A DNA stretch of 64,000 nt from NCBI RefSeq assembly GCF_024648885.1, contig NZ_JANBBF010000008.1:186001-250000 (forward strand). The letters run 5' to 3'. Position numbers and translations under genes: made by a program. The notes under the pieces were generated by a model. That model made no database searches and was not told where the DNA came from. It saw nothing but the letters and a program-made list of their open reading frames with translations. The DNA comes from Prauserella salsuginis. GTDB taxonomy: Bacteria > Actinomycetota > Actinomycetes > Mycobacteriales > Pseudonocardiaceae. Shown here piece after piece: positions 10,840 to 22,513 of the stretch (the first letter of the stretch is position 1; each line of letters opens with the position of its first letter).

Positions 10840-11823
10840 TCAGTCGGGCAGGCGCCTGCCGATCAACAGGGAGCTGGCCGCGGCGCCGAACAGCACGAGC
10901 GTGCCGAGTACCACCCAGGGTCTGCTGGCGTCGGTGTCCTTGGTCTCGTACCCGATCTGCTCACCGAGGCTCGCGTAGACCTCGTCGAGCTCCTCGGCCG
11001 TGGCGGCCTTGTAGAAGTCGCCGCCGGACAACCGCGCGATCTCCCGCATCGACGCGTCGTCGACCTGCACCGGCACGTCCTTGCCTTCGATCTCGACGCT
11101 GCCGTGCGACGTGCCGAAGGAGATCGTGCTGACCGGGATGTCCTTCTCCTTCGCCTTGGTCGCTGCGGTGAACGCCCCACGCGGGGCGTACTCGTCCTGC
11201 GGCACCGTCTGCTTGCCGTCGGTCATGAGCACGATCCGCGCCGGGGGCGGCCCCTGCGCGCCGCCCACCACCGCGGAGAAGCTCTCCACCGATTGCAGGG
11301 CGGCGAAGATGCCCTCGCCCGTCGCGGTGGACTGGGCCAGTTTGAGGTTCCGGATCGCGTGGGTCACCCCGTCCCGTTCCGTCGTGGGTGCCACCAGGAC
11401 GGTCGCCGTGCCCGCGAACGAGATCAACCCCAGGTTCACGCCCGGAGTGAGCCCTTCGGCGAACTGCGACGCCGCGTCCTGCGCCGCCTTCAGCCGGGTG
11501 GGTTCGACGTCGGTCGCCTCCATCGACAGCGACACGTCCATCACGAGCATGACCGTCGCCCGGTTCCGCGGGACCTTCTGCTCCGCCGTCGGCCCGGCGA
11601 GGGCGAACGTCAGCAACAGCAGCGACACCACCAGCAGCGCCGACGGCACGTGCCGGGTCCACCGCCTGCCGCTGGGCGCGACCCGCTCGAGGAGCGCGAG
11701 GTTCGAGAACCGCATCGTCCGCTTGCGGCGCGAGCGGATCGCCACCACGTAGCCGACCACCACCGCCGCGACGACGAGCAGCAGCAGGAACCACCAGGGC
11801 GAGGAGAAGCCGGTCAGGTTCAT
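10840..11823 (-). CDS. Membrane-anchored VWA (BatA-like) protein
   Basis: A 327-residue protein with two N-terminal membrane helices (WWFLLLLVVAAVVVGYVVAI near 10-30 and SALLVVSLLLLTFALA near 60-78), then an extracytoplasmic VWA domain with MIDAS residues DVSLS, and a C-terminal membrane helix (WVVLGTLVLFGAAASSLLI). It is the third gene of the moxR-DUF58-VWA operon and overlaps the DUF58 stop by 4 bp (ATGA), which suggests translational coupling. It is the counterpart of M. tuberculosis Rv1481. Such modules are linked to envelope maturation and stress in other bacteria; the client here is unknown. Confidence 0.9.
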   Translation of the reverse strand: MNLTGFSSPWWFLLLLVVAAVVVGYVVAIRSRRKRTMRFSNLALLERVAPSGRRWTRHVPSALLVVSLLLLTFALAGPTAEQKVPRNRATVMLVMDVSLSMEATDVEPTRLKAAQDAASQFAEGLTPGVNLGLISFAGTATVLVAPTTERDGVTHAIRNLKLAQSTATGEGIFAALQSVESFSAVVGGAQGPPPARIVLMTDGKQTVPQDEYAPRGAFTAATKAKEKDIPVSTISFGTSHGSVEIEGKDVPVQVDDASMREIARLSGGDFYKAATAEELDEVYASLGEQIGYETKDTDASRPWVVLGTLVLFGAAASSLLIGRRLPD

Positions 11824-12809
11824 GACGCCGCTCCCGACCAGCCGCGCTTGCGGGCGACGACGAACCGCACCGTGTCGGCGATCCAGTCGGAGTCGGTGCG
11901 CAGTACGAGATGCCCGGCCCCGGCTTGCCGCAGCGCCCGGGCCACGTCGCTGCGGTGCCGCTGTGCTGCCGCGGCGAACTCCTTGCGCAGCTGCGCCGAC
12001 GCGTGCACCTCACGCTGTCTGCCGGTCTCCGGGTCCGCCAGCACGATGTCACCGACCTCGGGCAGGTCGACGTCACGCGGGTCCAGCACCTCCACGCCGA
12101 TCAGGTCGTGCCGCCCCGACAGTCCCCGCAGCGGCCGCTGCCATGCGGTGTCGCCCAGGAAGTCGGAGACCACCACGGCGAGCCCGCGCCGCCGGGGCGG
12201 CCTGCGGAGCTGGTCGACGAGCTGGGCCAGGTCGCCGCGTGTGCCCTCGGCGGCGCGGGGCATCTCGGCAATCTTGCGCACCAGATTGCGCGCGTGCGCC
12301 CGCCCGCCCCTGGCCGGCACCCGCACGGTCTCGGCGCCGTTCGATATCAGCGCGCCGACGCGGTTCCCGCCGCCGAGCGTGAGATGCGTGATCGCCGCGG
12401 CGGCGCACACCGCGAGGTCACGCTTCTCGCACACGGCCGTCCCGAAGTCGAGGCTCGCCGAGACGTCCGCGACGATCCACGTCTCCAGCTCACGGTCGGC
12501 GATCGACTCCCGGATGTGCGGCGTCGTGGTGCGGGCGGTCACGGCCCAGTCCATCCGCCGCACGTCGTCACCGGGTTGGTACGGGCGCGCCTCCCCCGGT
12601 TCCGATCCGGGCCCCGGCACCAGGCCGAGGTGGTTGCCCTGCAGCAGCCCGTCGAGCCGGCCGCGGATCTCGAGTTCGAGCGTCCGCAGGCCGGCCGCGA
12701 GCCGGTCGCCCCGCAGCACGGGCGGGGCCCACGAGGGCCGCCCTTCCCTGCTGTCGGCACCACTCACACCTGCACCGGACGGGTTTGCGGGATCGTTCGT
12801 GCGCGCCAT
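11820..12809 (-). CDS. DUF58 domain protein
   Basis: A 329-residue protein carrying the DUF58 signature RPYQPGDDVRRMDWAVTART, followed by a VWA-like fold (LETWIVADVSASLDFGT, GLAVVVSDFLGDTAW). It is the middle gene of the moxR operon and the counterpart of Rv1480. DUF58 proteins are usually encoded between a MoxR ATPase and VWA proteins and are thought to bridge them. The ATG start lies 9 bp after the moxR stop. No signal peptide is seen, so it is probably cytosolic or membrane-associated through partners. Confidence 0.9.
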   Translation of the reverse strand: MARTNDPANPSGAGVSGADSREGRPSWAPPVLRGDRLAAGLRTLELEIRGRLDGLLQGNHLGLVPGPGSEPGEARPYQPGDDVRRMDWAVTARTTTPHIRESIADRELETWIVADVSASLDFGTAVCEKRDLAVCAAAAITHLTLGGGNRVGALISNGAETVRVPARGGRAHARNLVRKIAEMPRAAEGTRGDLAQLVDQLRRPPRRRGLAVVVSDFLGDTAWQRPLRGLSGRHDLIGVEVLDPRDVDLPEVGDIVLADPETGRQREVHASAQLRKEFAAAAQRHRSDVARALRQAGAGHLVLRTDSDWIADTVRFVVARKRGWSGAAS

Positions 12810-12818
12810 GTCGAACGG

Positions 12819-13892
12819 TTACCTGCCCGGCGCGCCGGCCGCGACGGACTGCTGGCCGCCGTGCGGACCCTGCGGCCTCGCCGTGACCTGGGGCAACGGC
12901 ACGGTCTGCAGGATGCGGCTCACGATGTGGTCGAGGGGGACGCCGTCGGCGAGCGCGTCGTAGGACAGCACCAGCCGGTGCCGCAGCACGTCCCCTGCGA
13001 CGTCGACGATGTCCTGCGGCAGCACGTAGTCCCGGCCACGCACGAGTGCGAGCGCGCGCGCCGCGGCGATGATGCCCAGGCTGGCACGCGGCGAGGCGCC
13101 GTAGGACACCCAGCCCGCGACGTCGGACAGCCCGTGGTCGTTCGGGGTCCGGGTGGCGAGGACCAGGCGCACCACGTAATCGACGAGCGCATGGTGGACG
13201 AACACCTGCGAGGCCACGCCCTGCAGCCGGACCAGTTCGTCCGGGGTGAGCACCGTCTGCGGCTCGGGGGCGGCCACGCCCATCCGGTAGACGATCTCGC
13301 GCTCCTCCTCGGCCGTCGGGTACTCGACGACGATCTTGAAGAGGAACCGGTCGCGCTGCGCCTCCGGGAGCGGGTAGACGCCTTCGTTCTCGATCGGGTT
13401 CTGCGTCGCGAGCACGAGGAACGGATCCGGCATCGGAAAGGTCTCGCCGCCGAGCGAGACGTGCCGTTCGGCCATCACCTCGAGCATTGCCGACTGCACC
13501 TTCGCCGGAGCGCGGTTGATCTCGTCGGCCAGGACGAAGTTGGCGACCACCGGCCCGAGTTCGACGTCGAACTTCTCACTGCCCTGGCGGTAGATGCGGG
13601 TGCCGAGGATGTCGGCCGGCACGAGGTCGGGCGTGAACTGCACGCGCGAGAACGACCCGCCGACGACCTTCGCGAACGTCTCGACGGCCAGGGTCTTCGC
13701 GACGCCGGGCACGCCTTCCAGCAGGAGGTGACCTTTCGCGAGCAGCCCCACCAGCATCCGCTCGACCAACCGGTCCTGGCCGACGATGACGCGCTTGACC
13801 TCGAACACCGTTCGTTCGAGCAACTGGGCGTCGCGTGCCGGTGCGCCGGGTTCCGCCCCGTTCGCGTTGTCGGGGGTGCCGGGCTCGGTCAC
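12819..13892 (-). CDS. moxR: MoxR-type AAA+ ATPase
   Basis: A 357-residue MoxR chaperone ATPase, counterpart of mycobacterial MoxR1 (Rv1479). Walker A is LLEGVPGVAKT, Walker B is NFVLADEINRAP, sensor 1 is VLATQNPIENEGVYPLPEAQ with the adjoining Arg finger region DRFLF, and the C-terminal lid holds GASPRASLGI. The GTG start is preceded by AAGGAGGT about 5 bp away. It heads the three-gene operon with DUF58 and VWA and probably drives folding or metal loading of an exported or membrane client. Confidence 0.95.
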   Translation of the reverse strand: MTEPGTPDNANGAEPGAPARDAQLLERTVFEVKRVIVGQDRLVERMLVGLLAKGHLLLEGVPGVAKTLAVETFAKVVGGSFSRVQFTPDLVPADILGTRIYRQGSEKFDVELGPVVANFVLADEINRAPAKVQSAMLEVMAERHVSLGGETFPMPDPFLVLATQNPIENEGVYPLPEAQRDRFLFKIVVEYPTAEEEREIVYRMGVAAPEPQTVLTPDELVRLQGVASQVFVHHALVDYVVRLVLATRTPNDHGLSDVAGWVSYGASPRASLGIIAAARALALVRGRDYVLPQDIVDVAGDVLRHRLVLSYDALADGVPLDHIVSRILQTVPLPQVTARPQGPHGGQQSVAAGAPGR

Positions 13893-14022
13893 ACCTAACC
13901 TCCTTGCCGGTGATCTTGCCTCTCGCCGGGACCGTACCGCTCGCAGGCGCGCGCCCGGCGGGTGAGGTGGAGGGTCTCATGGAACCCGACACGCGGTATG
14001 ACGACTGTGAACCGCTCCGACC

Positions 14023-14673
14023 TCAGGGCAGGTCGTCGACCGTGTCGACGTCGGCCGACTCGTCACCGCGGGCGGGTACGTCGACGATCGTCAGGCCGTT
14101 GAGCACTCGGCGCAGCGCGAGCCCTTCCGGCCGGGTGGGCAGGGCCGCACGCAACGCCGCCGTCCGCCAGGCACCGACCAGCCACTGCCGGCGGCCGGCG
14201 GAGTCGACCAGCACGGCGCCGTCCACCGCATCAGCTGGAGGCCGATCCGCCGCACCGCGGACCGTGCCACCTTCGGGGCCCCCGGCGCCCGGGTCGCGGT
14301 CGAGCGCACCCAGCAGCCGGTCGACCACGGCGGCCGTGATGCCACGCAGATCGGCGGCCAACACCACCACGCGCGGCCGGTCGACGATGGACAGGCCTGC
14401 AGCGACTGCCGCGACCGGCCCACCACCGGGCGGTTCCTCCCGTGTCCACCGCACCCCGCTCACGCCTTCCCGCCGCGGGCCGACGACCACGAGCGGGTCG
14501 GCACCGGCGAGCGCCTCGAGCGAGCGTGCGAGGAGGGTGCGCCCGTCGATCTCGAGCATCGGCTTGTCCACCCCGCCGAGCCGGCGCGCCTCGCCGCCCG
14601 CGACGACCACGCCTGCGTAAGGCTCCGCGCCTGCCGGCGAGCCCGGCGGCGGGGACGCTGCCGGTGTCCTCAC
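14023..14673 (-). CDS. MobA-like NTP transferase
   Basis: A 216-residue nucleotidyltransferase resembling MobA, which attaches GMP to molybdopterin. The N-terminal nucleotide loop VVVAGGEARRLGGVDKPML fits the LAGG-x-SxR-x-G-x-DK pattern. The metal-binding motif reads AADLRG where MobA normally has ACDxP, a noticeable deviation. The start GTG overlaps the stop of the RipA-like gene by 4 bp, so it is coupled to it. No other molybdenum cofactor gene is nearby, so the substrate is not certain; a sugar-phosphate or other cofactor nucleotidyltransferase is possible. Confidence 0.75.
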   Translation of the reverse strand: MRTPAASPPPGSPAGAEPYAGVVVAGGEARRLGGVDKPMLEIDGRTLLARSLEALAGADPLVVVGPRREGVSGVRWTREEPPGGGPVAAVAAGLSIVDRPRVVVLAADLRGITAAVVDRLLGALDRDPGAGGPEGGTVRGAADRPPADAVDGAVLVDSAGRRQWLVGAWRTAALRAALPTRPEGLALRRVLNGLTIVDVPARGDESADVDTVDDLP

Positions 14674-16055
14674 CCGATGAGGCGCGTGGCGTACGGGAGG
14701 ATGTCGCCGTAACGCACCGGAACCACGCGGACGTGACCACCGGAGTACGGCGCCTCGATCATCTGCCCGTTGCCCAGGTACATCGCGACGTGGTGGATGC
14801 CGCCGTTGCCCCAGAACAGCATGTCGCCGCGGCGCATCTGCGACAGCGGCACCTTGCGCCCCGCGTCGTACTGGTACCCGCTGTAGTGCGGCAGCGCCTG
14901 CACCCCGGCGAACGCATAGATCATCAGGCCCGAACAGTCGAAGCCGATCTTCGCGTAGTCGCCGTGGGCGTCGGCGACGCCGCCGTCACGGATGCCGTAG
15001 GTGGGGCCGTGCGCATTACCGCCGCCCCACGCGTACTGCACGCCGAGCTGCGACATCGCGCGCTGCACCGCGGCTTCGACACTCGCGCCCGCGGGTGCCG
15101 ACGACGGGGCCTGCTGGGCCGGTGGGGCCGGAGCGGAACCGCCCCCACCGGACGCCGCGGCGGCCGCCTGCTGAGCCTGGGCCTCCTCCTCGGCCTCCTT
15201 CTCGGCGAGCCATTCCCGGTATTGCTCACGCTGGCCTTCGAGCCCGCCGACGTGGGCGCGTGCCTCGCGCAGCTGCTGTTCGACGGTGTTCTTCTCGGTC
15301 CGCAGCTCCTCCGCACGGGAGGCCTGCCTGCTGCGCGCGGCGACGGCCGCCTGCTGGGCTTGCTGCGCCGCGGTCTTCGCCTGGGCCGCCTCGGCTCGCT
15401 TCTCGCGCGCCTTCTCGAGCGCCTGCCTGGCCGCGGCCTCCTTGTTCGACTTGCGCACCTGCGCACGCTTCATACTGCCCAGCGCGTCGAGTTCGCTGTC
15501 GCCGACGGCGCCCAGCAGCTGCTCACGCGCGAGCAGGTCCTTCGGTGAATCGGCGCCCAGATAGGCGCTCAACGAGCCGATCGTGGTGCCCTGCCGGTGA
15601 CTCGCCGCGACGAAGCGGTCCAGGACCTGCCGCGCGTTCCGGATCGCACCCGACGCGGTCCGGACCTCCGTGCGCGCCGATTCGGCGCGGGACTCCGCCG
15701 TGTCGGCCGCCGCACGTGCCCGCTGCAGATCCACCCTGGCCTTGTTGGCCTCTTCCAGCTTCCGTTCCACCCGGTTGCGCAGCGTGGTCAGCTTGGCATC
15801 GGCGTCGGCGAGCCGGCTGGTGAGCCGTCCGACCTCGCCCGCCTTCTCGGACGCCTCCGCGCGGCCGGATTCGAGCTCAGCGTCACTCGGATTGGGCGGT
15901 GGTGGTGGCACCGCGATGGCCGTGCCCGGAGCGCCCACCAGCACGGCGAGCGCGAACGCCCCGGCCGCCAGCCCGCGCCGGGACCGTTTCCCACCCGGCC
16001 GCGCCGTCGATTGCGACGCCGACGACTGCACCGTCCGGCCCACGCTCGTCCGCAT
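14670..16055 (-). CDS. RipA-like NlpC/P60 peptidoglycan endopeptidase
   Basis: A secreted 461-residue cell-wall hydrolase. Residues 1-48 are a signal peptide with an RRG pair and a hydrophobic core ending TAIA; a proline run follows. Residues 55-290 are a long coiled coil rich in Glu, Ala and Arg, which keeps such enzymes autoinhibited. A Gly/Ala/Pro linker leads to the NlpC/P60 domain (about 325-461) with catalytic Cys in GFDCSGLMIYAF, His in GGIHHVAMYLG and the polar third site in MIEAPYSGGHV. It should cut D-Glu/meso-DAP bonds during daughter-cell separation, as RipA does. Start: AGGAGGTG about 7 bp upstream of ATG. Its place beside the moxR operon is conserved in mycobacteria. Confidence 0.93.
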   Translation of the reverse strand: MRTSVGRTVQSSASQSTARPGGKRSRRGLAAGAFALAVLVGAPGTAIAVPPPPPNPSDAELESGRAEASEKAGEVGRLTSRLADADAKLTTLRNRVERKLEEANKARVDLQRARAAADTAESRAESARTEVRTASGAIRNARQVLDRFVAASHRQGTTIGSLSAYLGADSPKDLLAREQLLGAVGDSELDALGSMKRAQVRKSNKEAAARQALEKAREKRAEAAQAKTAAQQAQQAAVAARSRQASRAEELRTEKNTVEQQLREARAHVGGLEGQREQYREWLAEKEAEEEAQAQQAAAAASGGGGSAPAPPAQQAPSSAPAGASVEAAVQRAMSQLGVQYAWGGGNAHGPTYGIRDGGVADAHGDYAKIGFDCSGLMIYAFAGVQALPHYSGYQYDAGRKVPLSQMRRGDMLFWGNGGIHHVAMYLGNGQMIEAPYSGGHVRVVPVRYGDILPYATRLIG

Positions 16056-16210
16056 CCGATCCCACCTCCTGCTTCTCCGAGCAGAACTGTGCCATCACCA
16101 TCACTGCATCACCATTCGCCACAGGCGAAACATCGGTCTCGCTCGTCACATTTCCCCGTAGTGGGGGACCCTCGCCCGGAATGTCCGGCAAACCCGGCAA
16201 GATGAGGGCC

Positions 16211-16720
16211 ATGTCCGCCACCCGCCCGAACGCCGTCGTGGCCCGCATCACCGCCACCGCACTGACCGGCGTCGGCATCGCCCTCGCCGTCGTGGGCACG
16301 TTCCTGCCCTGGTTCCTGTCCGGCGATGTGGCACGCAGCAGCTACGAGGCGGCCGGCCTGATCGAGCACTTCCACCTGGCGGGCGGCGCCGAACAGGCAC
16401 TCGCCGTGTGGGCGGGCGTCCCGCTGGCCGCGGCGGTGTGCGCCGCCGTACTCGTCACGCGGTTCGTCCGAACCGCCGCGGTGCTCTGTCTGATTCTGTC
16501 GGTCGCGGTGGGAACCGTCGCGGTACTCGTCGCCGTCCAAGCCGGCGAACGCGATCAGGGACTGATCGGGATCGCCCCGACCGGCCCCGTCGTCACCGCC
16601 GTCGGCGCGGGCCTGGCAGCCGTCGCCGCGCTCGGGACCGTGGCCGTCGCCGGACGGGCACGCCGGGCCGGCCGGATGCCGCGGACCGCTGTCGGCAGCA
16701 CCGACGCACGACACGGCTGA
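16211..16720 (+). CDS. Small integral membrane protein
   Basis: I do not recognise a named family. About 169 residues with four likely membrane helices: ALTGVGIALAVVGTFLPWFL, GVPLAAAVCAAVLV, TAAVLCLILSVAVGTVAVLV and VVTAVGAGLAAVAALGTVAV. The segment with a Pro-Trp pair at the outer end of helix 1 resembles other small actinobacterial membrane proteins of unknown role. Three in-frame ATGs (16181, 16202, 16211) compete and none has a strong ribosome site, so the start is uncertain. It is divergent from the RipA-like gene and ends just before a stem-loop. Confidence 0.75.
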   Translation: MSATRPNAVVARITATALTGVGIALAVVGTFLPWFLSGDVARSSYEAAGLIEHFHLAGGAEQALAVWAGVPLAAAVCAAVLVTRFVRTAAVLCLILSVAVGTVAVLVAVQAGERDQGLIGIAPTGPVVTAVGAGLAAVAALGTVAVAGRARRAGRMPRTAVGSTDARHG

Positions 16721-16737
16721 AACACGGGCAGCACGAC

Positions 16738-16769
16738 CGGCGACGACATGCAGAGGGGCGTCGTCGCCG
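16738..16769 (+). terminator. Stem-loop after small membrane protein gene
   Basis: A 10-bp perfect stem, CGGCGACGAC paired with GTCGTCGCCG, with a 12-nt loop, begins 17 nt after the stop codon. No T-run follows, as is usual in actinobacteria. Confidence 0.55.
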
Positions 16770-16881
16770 TCACCGACCAACCGGGCTCCCGCCGCGGGAG
16801 TCCGGCAGGCACACACCCCGTGCACGCGTCGCGCGCAGGCAGCGACCACGCACAGGGATCGACACAGAGCAGGTGGGAATC

Positions 16882-18393
16882 GTGACCACTCCGCAAGGCC
16901 CCGGGGACCCGTGGGCGAACCAGCCCGGCGGCTATCCGGGCCAGCAGGGCCCGTACGGGCAGCAGGGCCCGCAGTACGGCCAGCCCCAGTACGGCCAGCA
17001 GCCCCCGTACGGCGGTCAGCCGCAGCAGGGTGGCTACCCGCAGGGCGGGCAGCCACCGTACGGGCACCCACAGCAGGCGTACGGCCAGCAGGGGTACGGC
17101 CAGCAGGGGTATCCGCAGCAGCCCTACGGCCAGCCCGGCCAGTACGCGGGCGACCAGCAGGGCGGCTTCGTTCCCACCCCACAGCCGCCGGGTAAGGGCC
17201 GCAAGCGCGGGCTGATCATCGGGCTCGTCGTCGCACTCGTCGTGGCCGCGGGCGCAGTCGGCAGCTATTTCGCGTTCTTCCAGCAGAGCTCCGTCGCCGC
17301 GGGCGCCTCCTCCCCGACCGACGCGGTCCGCAAGCTCGCGACGTCGTTCGAGGGCGGTGACCTCGCGGGGACCCTGACGACCTTCGCCCCGTCGGAGTCG
17401 CGACTGCTGACCGACTCGCTCGACGAAGCGGTCGCCGAGTACAAGCGCCTCGGCGTGCTCACCGAGGAGGCCGACCCCGAACAGCTCAGCGGCCTCAGCA
17501 TCACCACCGAGAACCTGCGCTTCGACGAGCAGGCCGAGGAACGGGTCAACGACCGCGTCACGATCACCAAGCTCACGGGCGGAACGATCACGATCAAGGG
17601 CAACGCGGCCGAGCTGCCGCTGACGCCCGAGATCAAGCAGCAGATGCTCGACGACGCACCCTCCGGCGAGCAGACCACGACCATCGACATCGCCGAGGAC
17701 GTCGACGGGCCTCTCCGGATCGCGGCCGTCCAGGAGGACGGCGAGTGGTATCCGAGCCTCTTCTACACGATCGCCGACAACATCCTGCAGGAAGAGGGAC
17801 TCGAGTGGCCGTCCCGGTCGATCCCGGCCGAGGGGGCCGGTTCCCCCGATGACGCCGTCAAGGGTGTCGTCAATGCCGCGCTGAGCGCCGATCTCGAAGG
17901 TGTGATCAAGCTGCTGCCGCCGGACGAGATGGGAGTCCTGCACGACGCGGGCCCGCTGCTGGTCGACTCGGCGGGCGACATGGAAGGCGTGCCGGACGCC
18001 GAGGTCACCGATCTGCAGACCGAGACCAGCGAGATCTCGGGCGGCACGCGCGCCACGATCACGTCGGTGACGGTCTCGGTCCAGGGCAGCACCGTCACGG
18101 TCGCCAAGTCCGGCGACTGCTACGAGATGCAGGCCCAGGGCAGGAGCCAGCGACTGTGCGCGGACCAGGTCGCGCAACTCGCCGCGGAGGACGGCGACCT
18201 GCCGCCCGCCGCCGCCCAGACGGTCTCGAACCTCGCGGGCGGGATCATGGAACAGGGCGTCGCCGTGGTGACCACGGAGGTCGACGGCAAGCATTACGTC
18301 AGCCCGGTACGCACGCTGAGCGAGCTGGGCATGACGGTCGTCCGCAGCATGCAGCCGGAGGACTTCAAGGCCATGCTCGAGAGCGGCTACTGA
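16882..18393 (+). CDS. Membrane-anchored protein with Gln/Gly/Tyr/Pro-rich head
   Basis: A 503-residue protein of unknown function. Residues 1-108 are low complexity, built of GQQGPYG, GQPQYG and GQQGYG type repeats, predicted disordered and cytosolic. One membrane helix follows (LIIGLVVALVVAAGAVGSYF, about 114-135). The outer 365 residues contain two similar segments, each opening with a DAV(R/K) motif (SPTDAVRKLATSFEGGDL and SPDDAVKGVVNAALSADL), so the exported part looks like an internal duplication. A Cys pair (GDCYEMQ and RLCADQV) may form a disulfide. The GTG start has AGGTGGGA upstream. Two strong stem-loops follow the stop. Confidence 0.85.
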   Translation: MTTPQGPGDPWANQPGGYPGQQGPYGQQGPQYGQPQYGQQPPYGGQPQQGGYPQGGQPPYGHPQQAYGQQGYGQQGYPQQPYGQPGQYAGDQQGGFVPTPQPPGKGRKRGLIIGLVVALVVAAGAVGSYFAFFQQSSVAAGASSPTDAVRKLATSFEGGDLAGTLTTFAPSESRLLTDSLDEAVAEYKRLGVLTEEADPEQLSGLSITTENLRFDEQAEERVNDRVTITKLTGGTITIKGNAAELPLTPEIKQQMLDDAPSGEQTTTIDIAEDVDGPLRIAAVQEDGEWYPSLFYTIADNILQEEGLEWPSRSIPAEGAGSPDDAVKGVVNAALSADLEGVIKLLPPDEMGVLHDAGPLLVDSAGDMEGVPDAEVTDLQTETSEISGGTRATITSVTVSVQGSTVTVAKSGDCYEMQAQGRSQRLCADQVAQLAAEDGDLPPAAAQTVSNLAGGIMEQGVAVVTTEVDGKHYVSPVRTLSELGMTVVRSMQPEDFKAMLESGY

Positions 18394-18397
18394 GGCC

Positions 18398-18463
18398 GTC
18401 CGGCCGCCGGCCGGACGACACGAGGGCGACGGGCCCCGGCACCCGAGAGGTGCCGGGGCCCGT
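18398..18463. terminator. Tandem stem-loops between convergent genes
   Basis: The first hairpin is GTCCGGCC-GCC-GGCCGGAC (18398-18416). The second has a perfect 15-bp stem, ACGGGCCCCGGCACC at 18429-18443 and its complement at 18449-18463, with the 5-nt loop CGAGA. They lie between a plus-strand gene ending at 18393 and a minus-strand gene ending at 18485, so they probably terminate transcription from both sides. Confidence 0.8.
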
Positions 18464-18484
18464 TCTCGCGCGGGGCGACGAGCG

Positions 18485-19168
18485 TCAGCGCCGGGCGTGG
18501 ACGCCCCATGTTCCCCAGTGCACGACGTCCTCGACCGGCGCCCGTTTCGGCGTCGCCCACCGACCGCGCTCGGGATAGCCCATCGGGACCAGCGCCATCG
18601 TCAGCGCGTCCTCGGGCAGTCCGAGCAGCGCTCGCAGCTCGTCCTCGTGTCCGGCGTAGAGCGTGGTCAGCGACGTGCCGATGCCGTGTACCCGCGCGGC
18701 CAGGCACAGGTTCTGCACGGCGCCGTAGATCGACGCGCCCGTGCGGGGATCGGTGGCCGCCGCCGCTCCCCGCAGCACGGGGAAGACCCACACCGGCGCC
18801 TCTTCGAGATGGTGCGCCAGGTGCTCGGCGCCCCGGAACCCGGCCGGGCTCAGTCCCTCGGCCGTGCCCGCGAGGAACTCCTCCCGCCGGTGACCGTAGG
18901 CCCGCTCCCAGTTGTCGCGGTACCAGGGCGCGATCCGGCGTTTCACCTGCGGGTCGGTGACCACGACCCAGCCCCACTCCTGCCGGTTGCCGCCGGAGGG
19001 GCCCCTGACCGCGGCGTCCAGGATCTCCCAGAGCACCTCGTCCGGAATCGGCTCCGGCGAGAGATAGCGACGGGCCGGCGTCGAATGCAGGACGTCGAGT
19101 GCGCTCGGCACCTCGTCGGCCCGCCCCTCGTCGCCGGTTCGGGTGTCGGCGGTCGCGCCGTCGGTCAT
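18485..19168 (-). CDS. Nitroreductase-family FMN oxidoreductase
   Basis: A 227-residue flavoprotein of the nitroreductase superfamily. Visible features are the FMN-phosphate segment TPARRYLSPEPI with RR, the PSGGNRQEWGWVVV strand that contacts flavin, GASIYGAVQNLCLAARVHGIGTSL in the dimer interface, and the C-terminal PMGYPERGRW. It may reduce quinones or nitro compounds with NAD(P)H; the substrate is not predictable. It is transcribed away from aconitase, with 344 bp between the starts. Confidence 0.88.
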   Translation of the reverse strand: MTDGATADTRTGDEGRADEVPSALDVLHSTPARRYLSPEPIPDEVLWEILDAAVRGPSGGNRQEWGWVVVTDPQVKRRIAPWYRDNWERAYGHRREEFLAGTAEGLSPAGFRGAEHLAHHLEEAPVWVFPVLRGAAAATDPRTGASIYGAVQNLCLAARVHGIGTSLTTLYAGHEDELRALLGLPEDALTMALVPMGYPERGRWATPKRAPVEDVVHWGTWGVHARR

Positions 19169-19395
19169 GATCGGGTCCCTCCCGGGTCATCGGTGGCCCG
19201 GCACGGGCCGGATGCCCGCGCCGCCGGCCTGTCCCAGCCTTATCACCGGAACGGCCCCGGCGGGCGGGCCGCCGAGGAAGGACCGGGCCGTCGGCGGGCC
19301 TGCCTGTCCGCCGCCCTGGGCACGCGACCCGGGGACCGCGGCGGATATCACACACCTCCGGCGACATCCGGCCGTACCCTTGCTTGAAGATAAAA
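19169..19395. other. Upstream region of nitroreductase and acnA
   Basis: This is the distal part of the 344-bp divergent gap. It is GC-rich with no convincing gene, hairpin or repeat. The AT-rich acnA promoter segment begins near 19380 and is listed separately. Confidence 0.4.
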
Positions 19396-19411
19396 AAGGA
19401 CAAGCGTACTG
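19396..19411. promoter_or_regulatory. Candidate AcnR box in the acnA promoter
   Basis: AAGGAC-AAG-CGTACTG resembles the AcnR operator reported in Corynebacterium glutamicum (CAGNACnnncGTACTG): the right half is exact and the left half differs at one position. It lies about 100 bp before the acnA start in a short AT-rich stretch (GATAAAAAAGG), where a promoter is expected. A second site with the same spacing lies before acnR at 29610-29625. Confidence 0.6.
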
Positions 19412-19509
19412 TTTACAGCGCAGGGATTGTCCGAGCCCACCTCTGCGGGCGCGACGGGGGTGCGCAAGACTCGGCCCTGGGTACCCGAACTAACCGCCGC
19501 ATGGAGTGA

Positions 19510-22323
<2,814 letters not shown>

Positions 22324-22339
22324 TTCCGTATCACCCGGA

Positions 22340-22379
22340 CGAACGGCGCCGCGGGCCATCCGGCTCGCGGCGCCGTTCG
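22340..22379 (+). terminator. acnA terminator hairpin
   Basis: A perfect 14-bp stem, CGAACGGCGCCGCG (22340-22353) pairing with CGCGGCGCCGTTCG (22366-22379), with a 12-nt loop, begins 16 nt after the acnA stop. It has no T-run. The remaining 134 bp before the GNAT gene show nothing recognisable. Confidence 0.75.
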
Positions 22380-22513
22380 CCGTGCGGGCCCGCGCTGCGC
22401 GGGGCCGGCGATCCGCGCGGTCCGGACCGGGCCCGCGCGGTCGCGCCAGGCCCGTGCGTCCGTTCCGGCGATAATCGGTCGCGCACACGCACCGGTGATG
22501 GTTCCGTGTCGGA

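Noticed and set aside
16056-16210. A cyclic-di-AMP riboswitch before the RipA-like gene
   Set aside because: Such riboswitches precede some actinobacterial cell-wall hydrolase genes, but I could not find the conserved core segments in this short leader.
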